A stretch of 64,000 nt of DNA from an uncultured Ruminococcus sp. Lineage in GTDB: Bacteria > Bacillota > Clostridia > Oscillospirales > Ruminococcaceae. Under the pieces are notes generated by a model. It did not search any database and had not been told where the DNA came from. It saw only the letters and a list, made by a program, of their open reading frames with translations. Made by a program: the position numbers and the translations under genes. Below, piece by piece: positions 14,586 to 22,859 of this stretch; the first letter of the stretch is position 1, and every line of letters begins with the position of its first letter. The stretch spans positions 1 to 64,000 of the forward strand of contig CANQVA010000002.1 in NCBI GenBank assembly GCA_947627175.1. The letters run 5' to 3'.

Positions 14586-15170
14586 TTATTTGTTCTGCAT
14601 TTCATCAAGAACTACAGTAAGCACTTTGTTCATTTCATCTTTCAGACAAGCACTCCTATAAGCCATAATCATTACAAACATGGCATTATGAAGTTTATAT
14701 TCGTCAGAATGTATATGTATTTCACGGGTACATTTTTCAAGTTCACGGTTTATAAGTTTTTTTACCGAATCTGAATTAAATGCCCCTTCGTCCTCCGCAG
14801 TAAAAATAATTCTGCATAGTATATTATACCATACGTCATCATCAATTATATCATCGGAAGTATCTTCAACATCTCCGTTTACGTATTCCATAAGTTTTGC
14901 AATGTCTTCCAGTTTCATAGAGTCCCTTAATACATTTATAAGAAGTATACGCAAGACTTGTTTGCGGGAATATTTTTTCCCTTGCGTTGAAGCAACCCAG
15001 CCACGTTTTATCCAATTCTGAATAGTTGTACCGGTCAGACCTGTAAGTTTTGAAAGTTGTGAAAGTGTCAGTCCGCCTGTTGCATCGAGTACGGGTGAAA
15101 CAATGGAAAAAGCCTCATCTCTTGCTTGTTCAGTGAATTTAAGCGTTGTGCCGGGAATGTGTCGATTCAT
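14586..15170 (-). CDS. DUF1836 family protein, MerR-like DNA-binding regulator
   Basis: A 194-residue protein of the DUF1836 family. A helix-turn-helix of MerR type is evident (LTLSQLSKLTGLTGTTIQNWI, then KRGWV), and the rest is helical. The second of two nearby ATGs (15170) is chosen because AAAGGAG is 9 bp upstream of it and only 3 bp from the first. The family is common in Firmicutes and its targets are unknown. A palindrome in its own promoter spacer suggests autoregulation, and the SPFH gene downstream is a likely co-transcribed partner. Confidence 0.8.
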   Translation of the reverse strand: MNRHIPGTTLKFTEQARDEAFSIVSPVLDATGGLTLSQLSKLTGLTGTTIQNWIKRGWVASTQGKKYSRKQVLRILLINVLRDSMKLEDIAKLMEYVNGDVEDTSDDIIDDDVWYNILCRIIFTAEDEGAFNSDSVKKLINRELEKCTREIHIHSDEYKLHNAMFVMIMAYRSACLKDEMNKVLTVVLDEMQNK

Positions 15171-15200
15171 ATTCATCAGCTCCTTTAATGTGATAATGTG

Positions 15201-15229
15201 ATTATATCATAAGTTCACATGAACTGCAA
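15201..15229 (-). promoter_or_regulatory. Promoter of the DUF1836 gene with spacer palindrome
   Basis: TTGCAG (15229-15224), 17-bp spacer, TATAAT (15206-15201). The spacer is occupied by the inverted repeat AGTTCA-CA-TGAACT (15212-15225). Downstream, AATGTGAT occurs twice in tandem (about 15187-15202). Confidence 0.75.
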
Positions 15230-15361
15230 ATACCGTCTTACGATAAATAAAGCGGATTTTCAGATTTTTTTTGCATCTGTTATTAAAATACTCTTTTATT
15301 CTTAGTTTTTTGTTGATTTTCGCATTCTGCCGGCTGTCATCAATCTTTTTTTGAAAAGCAG

Positions 15362-15390
15362 TTGAATTTTTCTGTAATTTATGGTATACT
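15362..15390 (+). promoter_or_regulatory. Promoter of the acidic-tailed membrane protein gene
   Basis: TTGAAT (15362-15367), 17-bp spacer, TATACT (15385-15390). The remainder of the 15230-15490 gap is T-rich and shows nothing else I can name. Confidence 0.65.
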
Positions 15391-15490
15391 GTAAAAAGCA
15401 GATTTTTTTTGCAGATTTTTCAATACATATTTCGGCATGGGCTGTACGCCGTTCAAGAACAGTCACCGCTGATGCGGTTGGAGAAAAAAT

Positions 15491-15919
15491 ATGAATATTT
15501 CCGATTTCCTTATAACAATGGCACAAACTACAGAAGTAGAACAACCGGGACTTTTTCCGTTTCCTTTTGTTCCTCACCTCATATTCTGCTGTCTTGCACT
15601 CGTGTTTTTTATATTCCGATTTATAAAGCAAAAATGTCCTTATCAGCTTATAATGGCTGTTGCGATACCGTTTACACTTGTAATATGGGTAGGAAGAAAA
15701 GTTTTTTATGGCGTGGGAATAGTGGAACTTATACTTACTGTTTCAGCTGTCGTGACTTCAATAATTTTCAAGAAAAAAGAACCTGTAAAAGAAACAACAG
15801 AGGGAACAGCAGGTGAAACAACAGAAGAAACAGAAGCTGAAGAAGAGAATGAAAAGGAAGAAGAAGAAGAGGAAGAAGAAAACGAAGAAGAGAATGAAGA
15901 AAAGGAAGAAGAGGAATAA
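15491..15919 (+). CDS. Small membrane protein with poly-Glu tail, unknown function
   Basis: I do not recognise this 142-residue protein. Residues about 25-45, 50-68 and 72-92 are hydrophobic and probably cross the membrane three times. The last 45 residues are almost entirely Glu with some Thr, Asn and Lys, following FKKKEPVKET. GGAGA lies 7-8 bp before the ATG. The next gene starts 2 bp after its stop, and the Glu-codon run (GAAGAGGAA) supplies that gene's ribosome binding site. The tail may be cytoplasmic and bind cations or basic proteins; this is a guess. Confidence 0.7.
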   Translation: MNISDFLITMAQTTEVEQPGLFPFPFVPHLIFCCLALVFFIFRFIKQKCPYQLIMAVAIPFTLVIWVGRKVFYGVGIVELILTVSAVVTSIIFKKKEPVKETTEGTAGETTEETEAEEENEKEEEEEEEENEEENEEKEEEE

Positions 15920-15921
15920 TT

Positions 15922-16872
15922 ATGAAAATAGCTGTACTCGATTGGTATACAGTCAATATAAGCGGTGATATTCCGACAGATTCCCTTGAAAAATTCGGCG
16001 ATGTTAAAATAATACCTCTTACTTCACCTGACAAAACCGCTGAAAATATAGGAGATGCGGAAATTGTACTGTGCAATAAAGTTATGATTACGAAGGAAGT
16101 AATGGACAGTTGCCCGAATATTAAATATATAGGACTTTTTGCAACAGGTTACAACAATGTTGATATAGAATACGCATCTGAAAAAGGAATTACTGTATGC
16201 AATGCAGGTTCATATTCAACAGAAGCAGTTGCACAACAGACTTTCGCATACATACTTGACCATTTCAATAAAATCAGAGATTATGACATTGCAGTAAAAA
16301 ACGGAGAGTGGGAACGCTTTCCCTCATTTTCGTATTTTCCCATTCCTACAGGTGAACTTGCGGGAAGAACTCTGTCAATAGTAGGGTATGGTTCAATAGG
16401 AAAAGCCGTTGCAAAAATAGGCAGTGCTTTCAATATGAATATCATAATAAGCACAAGAACAACTCCCGAAAACTGTCCGTATGAAGTTACGGATATTTAT
16501 ACCGCTGCTGAAAAAGCTGATATAATTACATTCCATTGTCCGCTTACCGAACAGACAAAAGGTATTGTAAATGCTGAACTTATTTCAAAAATGAAAAGTA
16601 CATCTGTTTTAATAAATACATCAAGGGGAGCAGTCGTAAACGAAAAAGACCTTGCCGACGCTCTGAATAATGGTAAAATTTCATCGGCATATCTTGACGT
16701 TCTTGAAAAAGAACCCATGTCACCCGATACCCCTCTGAAAAATGCCCGAAACTGCATAATAACACCGCATACGGCATGGGCTGCCCTTGAAACAAGAAAA
16801 CGTCTTGTAGGAATAGTGTGCGATAATATAAGGGCATGGCTTAACGGTACACCCTTAAATAAAGTAAACTGA
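15922..16872 (+). CDS. D-2-hydroxyacid dehydrogenase (hydroxypyruvate reductase-like)
   Basis: A 316-residue NAD-dependent dehydrogenase of the D-isomer-specific family. The Rossmann motif GYGSIG follows an N-terminal substrate domain, and the catalytic Arg (NTSRGAVVN), Glu (DVLEKEP) and His (TPHTAWA) are all present. The closest well-known relatives reduce glyoxylate or hydroxypyruvate; there is no ACT domain, so it is not a full-length SerA. It lies 2 bp from the upstream membrane protein and 13 bp from proB, so the genes are probably co-transcribed. Confidence 0.88.
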   Translation: MKIAVLDWYTVNISGDIPTDSLEKFGDVKIIPLTSPDKTAENIGDAEIVLCNKVMITKEVMDSCPNIKYIGLFATGYNNVDIEYASEKGITVCNAGSYSTEAVAQQTFAYILDHFNKIRDYDIAVKNGEWERFPSFSYFPIPTGELAGRTLSIVGYGSIGKAVAKIGSAFNMNIIISTRTTPENCPYEVTDIYTAAEKADIITFHCPLTEQTKGIVNAELISKMKSTSVLINTSRGAVVNEKDLADALNNGKISSAYLDVLEKEPMSPDTPLKNARNCIITPHTAWAALETRKRLVGIVCDNIRAWLNGTPLNKVN

Positions 16873-16885
16873 AAGAAGATTGAAA

Positions 16886-17674
16886 ATGAGAAATATTTCT
16901 GAAAAGAAAAGAATTGTTATAAAACTCGGAACATCTACACTCGCCCACAAAACGGGAAAGTTGAATATAAGACGAATGACTAATTTAGTGCGTGTTATAT
17001 CTGACTTACATAATTCCGGGCGTGAAATTATAATGGTATCTTCCGGAGCGGTGGGACTTGGTGCAGGAAAACTCGGTCTTGCCGGAAAACCGAAAGATAC
17101 ACGCATGAAACAGGCTGTTGCAGCAGTCGGACAGTGTGAACTTATGCATATATATGATGATATGTTTGAAAAGTACAGCGTTACTGTTGCACAGATTCTG
17201 CTTACAAAAACTATAATAAGTAATCCAAATCATTGCAGTAACTTCAAGAATACAGTCGAAACTCTTATAAGTATGGGAGTTATACCGATAGTAAACGAAA
17301 ATGATACTATTGCAATTGACGAACTTGAACTTGAAATAGGTGAAAACGACTCTCTTTCCGCTCTCGTTGCAGAACTTTCAAATGCTGATTTACTGCTTAT
17401 TCTTTCCGATATTGATGCACTCTATGATGATGACCCACGAACAAACCCCGAAGCAAAACCAATAAATTTCGTTGAAAAAATCACTCCCGAAATAGAAAGC
17501 GTTGCAGGCGGTGCAGGGACAAACCTCGGCACAGGCGGAATGTCAACTAAAATCAATGCCGCAAAAATTGCAGGAAATGCAGGCATTGACATGATTATAA
17601 TGAACGGAAAAAATCCCGATTTGCTTTATGATTTGTTTGAAGATAAAGAACTTGGTACGCTTTTCAAGGCGTAA
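16886..17674 (+). CDS. proB: Glutamate 5-kinase, short form
   Basis: The first step of proline synthesis, glutamate to gamma-glutamyl phosphate. The 262-residue amino-acid-kinase domain has VIKLGTSTL, SSGAVGLGAG, VNENDTIA and GTGGMSTKI. It ends without the C-terminal PUA domain found in enterobacterial ProB; short forms are usual in clostridia. The ATG at 16886 is preferred to the TTG two codons earlier. proA follows 21 bp downstream. Confidence 0.93.
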   Translation: MRNISEKKRIVIKLGTSTLAHKTGKLNIRRMTNLVRVISDLHNSGREIIMVSSGAVGLGAGKLGLAGKPKDTRMKQAVAAVGQCELMHIYDDMFEKYSVTVAQILLTKTIISNPNHCSNFKNTVETLISMGVIPIVNENDTIAIDELELEIGENDSLSALVAELSNADLLLILSDIDALYDDDPRTNPEAKPINFVEKITPEIESVAGGAGTNLGTGGMSTKINAAKIAGNAGIDMIIMNGKNPDLLYDLFEDKELGTLFKA

Positions 17675-17695
17675 AATTATAATGAGGTGAATAAC

Positions 17696-18943
17696 ATGAA
17701 CTACACTGAAGAACTTGGAATTAAAGCCAAAAACGCAGAGCCTTCAATTTCCTCTGCGTCAACCATGCTGAAAAATGACGCTCTTTCAGCAATTTCAAAG
17801 GCACTTACCGAAAACGCCGATTTAATTATTTCAGAAAATGCAAAAGATTTACAGACGGCTAAAGAAAACGATATGTCTGAAGCTATGCAGGACAGACTCA
17901 GACTTGACGAAAAACGCATTGCAGGAATGGCAAAAGGCGTTGATGAAATTATTGCACTCAATGACCCCGTGGGACAGATTATTGAAGGATTCACACGCCC
18001 TAACGGTCTTAGAATTTCAAAAACAAGAGTTCCGCTCGGCGTAATCGGAATTATATTTGAATCACGCCCGAATGTTACCGTTGACGCTGCCGCCCTCTGT
18101 CTGAAAGCAGGAAACGCTGTTATCCTCAAAGGCGGCAAAGAGGCTATAAATTCAAATAAATGTCTTGGTCAGATTATGCGTAAAGCCGTTGAAAATGCCG
18201 GACTACCCGCTGATATTATTCAAGTGGTTGAAAATACTTCACGTGAGACTACAAATGAACTTATGAAACTTAATAAGTATCTTGATGTGATTATACCGAG
18301 AGGCGGGGCAGGACTTATTCAAGCGGTAGTAAATACTGCTACAGTTCCGGTTATTGAAACAGGTACAGGCAACTGTCATGTATATGTAGATTCTTCCGCC
18401 GACCTTGAAATGGCTGTTGATATTGCAGACAACGGCAAAACACAACGCCCGTCGGTATGCAATGCTATTGAAAGCCTGTTAGTACATAAAGACTGTGCGG
18501 AAAAGTTTCTGCCTATGATTGCAGAACGTTTCAAGGTTCATAACGTTAAAATTTATGGCTGTGACAAAACTGCCGAAATACTGGGCAATAGTATCGAAAA
18601 AGCAACAGACAGGGAATATGCTACAGAATTTCTTGACTATATTATTTCTGTAAAGGTAGTTGACAGCATTGACGAGGCTATTGAACATATCAGAAAATTC
18701 GGTACAAAACATTCTGAATGTATTGTTACAAAATCACTTGAAAACGCTGAAAAATTCCAGAGGGAAGTTGACGCTGCGGCAGTTTATGTAAATGCCTCAA
18801 CAAGATTTACCGACGGCGGTGAATTTGGATTCGGTGCAGAAATAGGAATTTCTACACAAAAACTTCACGCAAGGGGTCCCATGGGACTTACTGAACTTAC
18901 AACAATAAAATATCTTATAAACGGCAACGGTCAGATAAGATAA
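17696..18943 (+). CDS. proA: Gamma-glutamyl phosphate reductase
   Basis: The second step of proline synthesis, giving glutamate-5-semialdehyde. The 415-residue aldehyde-dehydrogenase-fold protein has the catalytic Cys in GTGNCHVYVD, the IPRGGAGLI motif and the C-terminal FGFGAEIGISTQKLHARGP. GAGGTG lies 7 bp upstream of the ATG at 17696 and contains the GTG that would otherwise be read as the start. It forms an operon with proB. proC is not in the window. Confidence 0.95.
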   Translation: MNYTEELGIKAKNAEPSISSASTMLKNDALSAISKALTENADLIISENAKDLQTAKENDMSEAMQDRLRLDEKRIAGMAKGVDEIIALNDPVGQIIEGFTRPNGLRISKTRVPLGVIGIIFESRPNVTVDAAALCLKAGNAVILKGGKEAINSNKCLGQIMRKAVENAGLPADIIQVVENTSRETTNELMKLNKYLDVIIPRGGAGLIQAVVNTATVPVIETGTGNCHVYVDSSADLEMAVDIADNGKTQRPSVCNAIESLLVHKDCAEKFLPMIAERFKVHNVKIYGCDKTAEILGNSIEKATDREYATEFLDYIISVKVVDSIDEAIEHIRKFGTKHSECIVTKSLENAEKFQREVDAAAVYVNASTRFTDGGEFGFGAEIGISTQKLHARGPMGLTELTTIKYLINGNGQIR

Positions 18944-18958
18944 TATTCGGAGGTTAAA

Positions 18959-21016
18959 ATGGCTATAAGAAAAGATGTCAATGATATGCTTAATAATCTG
19001 AAACAGGAAGAACCACCAAAGGAAAAAAAACAGAGTAAAAGTAAATTTGACAATATGTCAGTAGATGATTTAGTTAACGTTCTTAATGACGGAAAAGAAA
19101 CAAAACCTTCACGCAAGGCACCAATAAGAGAACTTAAACGTATTCCGCCTTCAAAACCAAAAGAACAGCAGGAACAAAAAAATATTGACAATAAGAAAAA
19201 TCAGGAAAATAACGGCGAAAACAAGCCTAAAAAGAAAAAAATAGTTATTTCGGGCGAACTTCCCGATTATGAGGCTATCAGACAAAAGGAAATTGAAAAG
19301 GATAAAAAAGAAAAAACCGAGAAAAATTCCAAACCTGCCGAAAACAAGGAAAAAGACAACAAGAAACAGAATAAAGACAAGCCGAAAAAGGGATTTTTTT
19401 CAAGAGTGAGAGAACTCATGTATGTTTCTGCCGATGACGACAAAGAAACAGAAGAAGAATATACCGAAAAGACCGAAACTCCTGACGATGACAGCGACGA
19501 AAACAGTTTTACAATTGAGGAAATAAAGGAAAGTACAGATAATACAATCGCAAGCATTGAAGAGGCAATTTCCGCAATTACTGACGAAAAACCTGTAAAA
19601 GAAGAAAATAAAACCGTTCCCGAAAAGGAAAATAAACCTGCGGAAAATAAGCCTGCAACCGTTTCAAAGAATAAGAAAAAGAAGTCAAGACAGAATAATA
19701 ACGAAAAAAAGAAAACGGAAAATAAACCAACTCCGCAAAACAAGACGGAAACAAAAGCTGAAGAGCCCGAAAAGACAGAAGAAAAGAAACCTGAAACAAA
19801 GGCTGAAAAGTCCGAAAAGACAGAAGAAAAGAAACCTGAAACAAAGGCTGAAAAGTCCGAAAATGCAGAAGAAAAGATGTCTGAAACAAAGACTGAAGAA
19901 CCTGAAAAAGCAGAAGAAAAGAAGTCTGAAACAAAGACTGAAGAACCTGAAAAAGCAGAAGAAAAGAAACCTGAAACAAAGACTGAAAAGTCCGAAAATA
20001 CGGAAGAAAAGAAGTCTGAATCAAAGGCTGAAAATTCAGGAAACAATAAAAATACAAATAAAAAAAATCAACAACAAAATTCTAAGAAAAAGAAGAAATC
20101 AGAAAATAAGCCTGCACAGAACAATTCAGGAAACGTAAAAACCAGTGAAACTATAATTGAAAATATAAAGAAAGATGCGGAAAATGCAATTTCTGAAATT
20201 GAAAATAAATCCGAAAATAAAAAAGAGGAAAATATTGACATTTCAGTTGAGGAAGAGCAGGACAACAAGGAATTAAACGAAAACCCGAAAAACGAAAAAG
20301 AAAAAACTGATTCTAAAAAAATCAGCAACGATTCACCACGTGAAATAATTATAACACAACGTGGAAGTAAAAGTTCAGATGCTGTATTCAAAGACAAAAA
20401 ATATGCTGTACTCTTCATGATATGTATTATTCTTGCTATAGTAGGACTTATTGCAATTGTAAATACATTGATTTCGCATATTGGCGGTGGAAAGTCAAAA
20501 AATGAAGTTTTTGAAAAGGCTGTTTATCCTGCTGTAATAACAAATATTCATTCGTTTGAAAGTCCGTCCGAGCTTACGTCTGAAGAAATTTTAAGTGCGT
20601 CAATATGGTCGGCTGTCATAGATGAGGAAAAACTCTCAAAATATAATGAAATAATGGGTTCTGTTATCATTCCTGCGTCTGACGTGGAGGAATTTGCCGT
20701 TGAACTTTTCGGTGAAGATATTCCCGAACTCAATCATACAACAGTAGGGCCTGCTGAATCAAAATTCTACTATAATCAGGAAGCACAATCATATAATGTT
20801 CCGGTAAAACCCGACACATTCACCTATTTACCTGAGGTTACTTCCATATCAAAGAAAAGCGGAGAATATATTGTTGATGTGGATTATATTGAAGAGCATC
20901 CTGAATGGATGAAGAAGTCCGTTTCAAAGACTGCACAGTTTAAACTTTCAAAGAACGATGACGGCGGTTATAAAATTGATTCAATGACAGTTATGTCTGA
21001 AAGTTCGTCAACATAA
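18959..21016 (+). CDS. Large Lys/Glu-rich repeat protein with one membrane segment, unknown
   Basis: I do not recognise this 685-residue protein. The N-terminal 480 residues are highly charged (Lys, Glu, Asn, Pro) and surely disordered, starting MAIRKDVNDMLNNLKQEEPP. Residues 264-360 are a 15-residue tandem repeat of the form ETKAEKSEKTEEKKP. A single membrane helix spans about 481-505 (YAVLFMICIILAIVGLIAIV), and a globular domain of about 180 residues follows. The orientation is probably a cytoplasmic tail with an external C-terminal domain. CGGAGG precedes the ATG, 15 bp behind proA. A terminator follows. Confidence 0.75.
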   Translation: MAIRKDVNDMLNNLKQEEPPKEKKQSKSKFDNMSVDDLVNVLNDGKETKPSRKAPIRELKRIPPSKPKEQQEQKNIDNKKNQENNGENKPKKKKIVISGELPDYEAIRQKEIEKDKKEKTEKNSKPAENKEKDNKKQNKDKPKKGFFSRVRELMYVSADDDKETEEEYTEKTETPDDDSDENSFTIEEIKESTDNTIASIEEAISAITDEKPVKEENKTVPEKENKPAENKPATVSKNKKKKSRQNNNEKKKTENKPTPQNKTETKAEEPEKTEEKKPETKAEKSEKTEEKKPETKAEKSENAEEKMSETKTEEPEKAEEKKSETKTEEPEKAEEKKPETKTEKSENTEEKKSESKAENSGNNKNTNKKNQQQNSKKKKKSENKPAQNNSGNVKTSETIIENIKKDAENAISEIENKSENKKEENIDISVEEEQDNKELNENPKNEKEKTDSKKISNDSPREIIITQRGSKSSDAVFKDKKYAVLFMICIILAIVGLIAIVNTLISHIGGGKSKNEVFEKAVYPAVITNIHSFESPSELTSEEILSASIWSAVIDEEKLSKYNEIMGSVIIPASDVEEFAVELFGEDIPELNHTTVGPAESKFYYNQEAQSYNVPVKPDTFTYLPEVTSISKKSGEYIVDVDYIEEHPEWMKKSVSKTAQFKLSKNDDGGYKIDSMTVMSESSST
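19748..20040 (+). repeat. 45-bp tandem repeat, about 6.5 copies
   Basis: Six full 45-bp units (19748-20017) and a partial seventh encode 15-residue repeats ETKxExxExxEEKxx. Adjacent copies 1-2 and 4-5 are nearly identical, which suggests recent expansion by slippage or recombination. The array is coding, with no spacers, so it is not CRISPR. Confidence 0.9.
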
Positions 21017-21022
21017 ATAGCA

Positions 21023-21058
21023 AAATCTCATCACTTATAAAAAGGTGATGAGATTTTT
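21023..21058. terminator. Bidirectional terminator, repeat protein / GH25
   Basis: A 12-bp perfect stem (21023-21034 / 21045-21056) with T-runs on both strands between converging genes. Confidence 0.88.
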
Positions 21059-21066
21059 ATTTGCTG

Positions 21067-22026
21067 TTATTTTTTGCTGTAGTCCTTGAAACTTATATTC
21101 ATGTCAACGTCTGTTGAAATTCCGGGAACTTTTCCGTCGCTTGCATACTGCCATATTTTGAAATCATAATAATATGTGGGTTCGTCGTTGTATTCGGCAA
21201 GCCATATATCATATTCTTTCACTCTCGGCAAATCTACTTTGAAAAGGAGTGTACTTTTATTCTGATAAATCATAGGCGTATATCCTGCTGACTTTATTCT
21301 TTCACAGAAAGCAACACAACAGTCAGCAAGTGATTCAATAGTTATTTCATCTGTACGTGCGTAATCTTCATAAATAATTTCCCAGTCGAAAACAACTGGA
21401 TACGTTATATTGAAAGGTTCTATTGCATCTATTACAGCATCAGCCTCTTCAATAGCCTCGTCCACCGTCAAAGCCTGTGAGAAGAAATAAACACCCGTTT
21501 TAATTCCTGCTCTGTCGGCGGAATAGAGATTTTCTTTAAAGCGATTGTCAAATATAATTTCTCCGTCGCTGTATGTACGACAGCCTACTCTTATGAATGC
21601 AAATTCAATTCCTGCATCTTTTACTTGTTTCCAGTCAATATATCCCTGAAATTCAGAAACATCTATGCCTGCTATTGAAGTAACTTTATCTTTGTCCTTA
21701 TAGAACGAATAGCCGTTTTTTGTAACGACTGAATCGCCGTCAATTTCACTTTTAGGAACGTCCTCTATAACGGGTATATAGATTTCTCCGAGTGAACCGC
21801 CGTCCATTTTAATTTTTTCTCCGTCGGTCTGATAAAAAGTTTTTTCTTTTTCAATTACAGCCCTTGTGCGTACATCAGGTTCGGTATTTATTGCCGGAAC
21901 AGTATTTCCGTTTTTACTGCTGAACATTAAAGTCAGTTTCACAAGCGGAACTGCTAACACAAGAATAACGACTGCCTCAATAATAGCTATTATTTTAAAA
22001 TTACGGTTTTTCTTTTTCTTTGCCAT
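21067..22026 (-). CDS. GH25 muramidase, membrane-anchored
   Basis: A 319-residue protein with a basic N-terminus, one membrane segment (about residues 12-33) and an external region. The GH25 lysozyme domain starts near residue 118: GIDVSEFQGYIDW, then FAFIRVGCRTYSDG, the catalytic-region VFDWEI, and DVDMNISF near the end. GH25 enzymes cleave the N-acetylmuramic to N-acetylglucosamine bond of peptidoglycan. The absence of wall-binding repeats and the membrane anchor suggest a role in growth or division rather than phage-type lysis. AGGAGG lies 6 bp before the ATG. Confidence 0.9.
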   Translation of the reverse strand: MAKKKKNRNFKIIAIIEAVVILVLAVPLVKLTLMFSSKNGNTVPAINTEPDVRTRAVIEKEKTFYQTDGEKIKMDGGSLGEIYIPVIEDVPKSEIDGDSVVTKNGYSFYKDKDKVTSIAGIDVSEFQGYIDWKQVKDAGIEFAFIRVGCRTYSDGEIIFDNRFKENLYSADRAGIKTGVYFFSQALTVDEAIEEADAVIDAIEPFNITYPVVFDWEIIYEDYARTDEITIESLADCCVAFCERIKSAGYTPMIYQNKSTLLFKVDLPRVKEYDIWLAEYNDEPTYYYDFKIWQYASDGKVPGISTDVDMNISFKDYSKK

Positions 22027-22056
22027 TTTTGCCTCCTGTTTTTAAATCTGTCTTAT

Positions 22057-22085
22057 ATAATAACACATTTTAAGTCTTTTGTAAA
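22057..22085 (-). promoter_or_regulatory. Promoter of the GH25 gene
   Basis: TTTACA (22085-22080), 17-bp spacer, TATTAT (22062-22057) on the minus strand. Confidence 0.65.
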
Positions 22086-22110
22086 CAGATTTCAGAATTT
22101 TTTCAGTGAA

Positions 22111-22139
22111 TTGACAACATAAGTAAATTCTGATATAAT
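22111..22139 (+). promoter_or_regulatory. Promoter of the DUF2225 gene
   Basis: TTGACA (22111-22116), 17-bp spacer, TATAAT (22134-22139). The start near 22146 favours the ATG at 22177 for translation. Confidence 0.85.
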
Positions 22140-22176
22140 TAGTGTATTACAGTAAATGAAAGGGGTAAGATTTTTT

Positions 22177-22821
22177 ATGGAAACTAAAATTACAGAAATT
22201 GTATGCAGTGTATGTGGTAAAAAATCAGAACACACAGTTATAACAAAAGGAAATTCAGACGGCATCCCGGATATTGACCTACGCCCGCCTGAACCTCACC
22301 GCTCGTCAATGAAATACTGGGTTATGGAGTGTCCCGAATGCGGTTATTGCAACGGTTCTCTTGAAACACCGGCGGAATTTGACCGCAGTTACCTTGAAAG
22401 CAAGGAATACAAAACACTCGGCGGTCTTGAAACCGAAAATGAACTTGTTTCACGCTTTGTCAAAAAGGCACTTGTCAATATAAAGAACCGTAATTATACT
22501 GAAGCATTACAGTCATATCTTTATGCGGCATGGGTTTTTGACGACGAAAAAGACGATGAAAAGGCGAAAGAATGCCGTAATGAAGCGTTGAGTATAATGG
22601 AAAACAGCAAGGTTTGCGACGATAATGAAAATATGTATCTTCTCCGTGCTGACCTTCTCAGACGTACAGGACAATTTGAAAAAGTTATAAGCGACTACAG
22701 CGAAAGATTTTTCCAGTCTCCTCTTATGCTTATTATTTCACAGTATAGCGTCAAGTTAGCAAAAAACGGCGATTCTTCGGTTCATAATATGTCGGAATTA
22801 CCCGGTGTCAAATTTGAATAA
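22177..22821 (+). CDS. DUF2225 family protein
   Basis: A 214-residue protein. The N-terminal 80 residues hold two zinc-type Cys pairs (CSVCGK and CPECGYCNG). The helical remainder resembles TPR-like repeats (KNRNYTEALQSYLYAAWVF). This matches DUF2225, common in clostridia and of unknown function. AGGGG lies about 12 bp before the ATG at 22177; the ATG at 22156 has no ribosome binding site. It is monocistronic. Confidence 0.75.
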   Translation: METKITEIVCSVCGKKSEHTVITKGNSDGIPDIDLRPPEPHRSSMKYWVMECPECGYCNGSLETPAEFDRSYLESKEYKTLGGLETENELVSRFVKKALVNIKNRNYTEALQSYLYAAWVFDDEKDDEKAKECRNEALSIMENSKVCDDNENMYLLRADLLRRTGQFEKVISDYSERFFQSPLMLIISQYSVKLAKNGDSSVHNMSELPGVKFE

Positions 22822-22830
22822 TTACTTTTG

Positions 22831-22859
22831 AAACGGGCGGTATACCGTCCGTTTTTGTT
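22831..22859 (+). terminator. Terminator of the DUF2225 gene
   Basis: A 10-bp stem with one G-T pair (22831-22840 / 22845-22854), a TATA loop and a T-run. Confidence 0.85.

Noticed and set aside
17701..18138. Antisense frame of 145 codons in proA
   Set aside because: It is the shadow of a well-supported proA frame with no translation signals.
19748..20040. CRISPR array
   Set aside because: The units are contiguous 45-bp coding repeats without spacers.
19267..20057. Long antisense frames rich in Ser, Phe and Leu
   Set aside because: They mirror the 45-bp Lys/Glu repeat gene on the other strand. Composition follows from the repeat, and no ribosome binding site or family match is seen.
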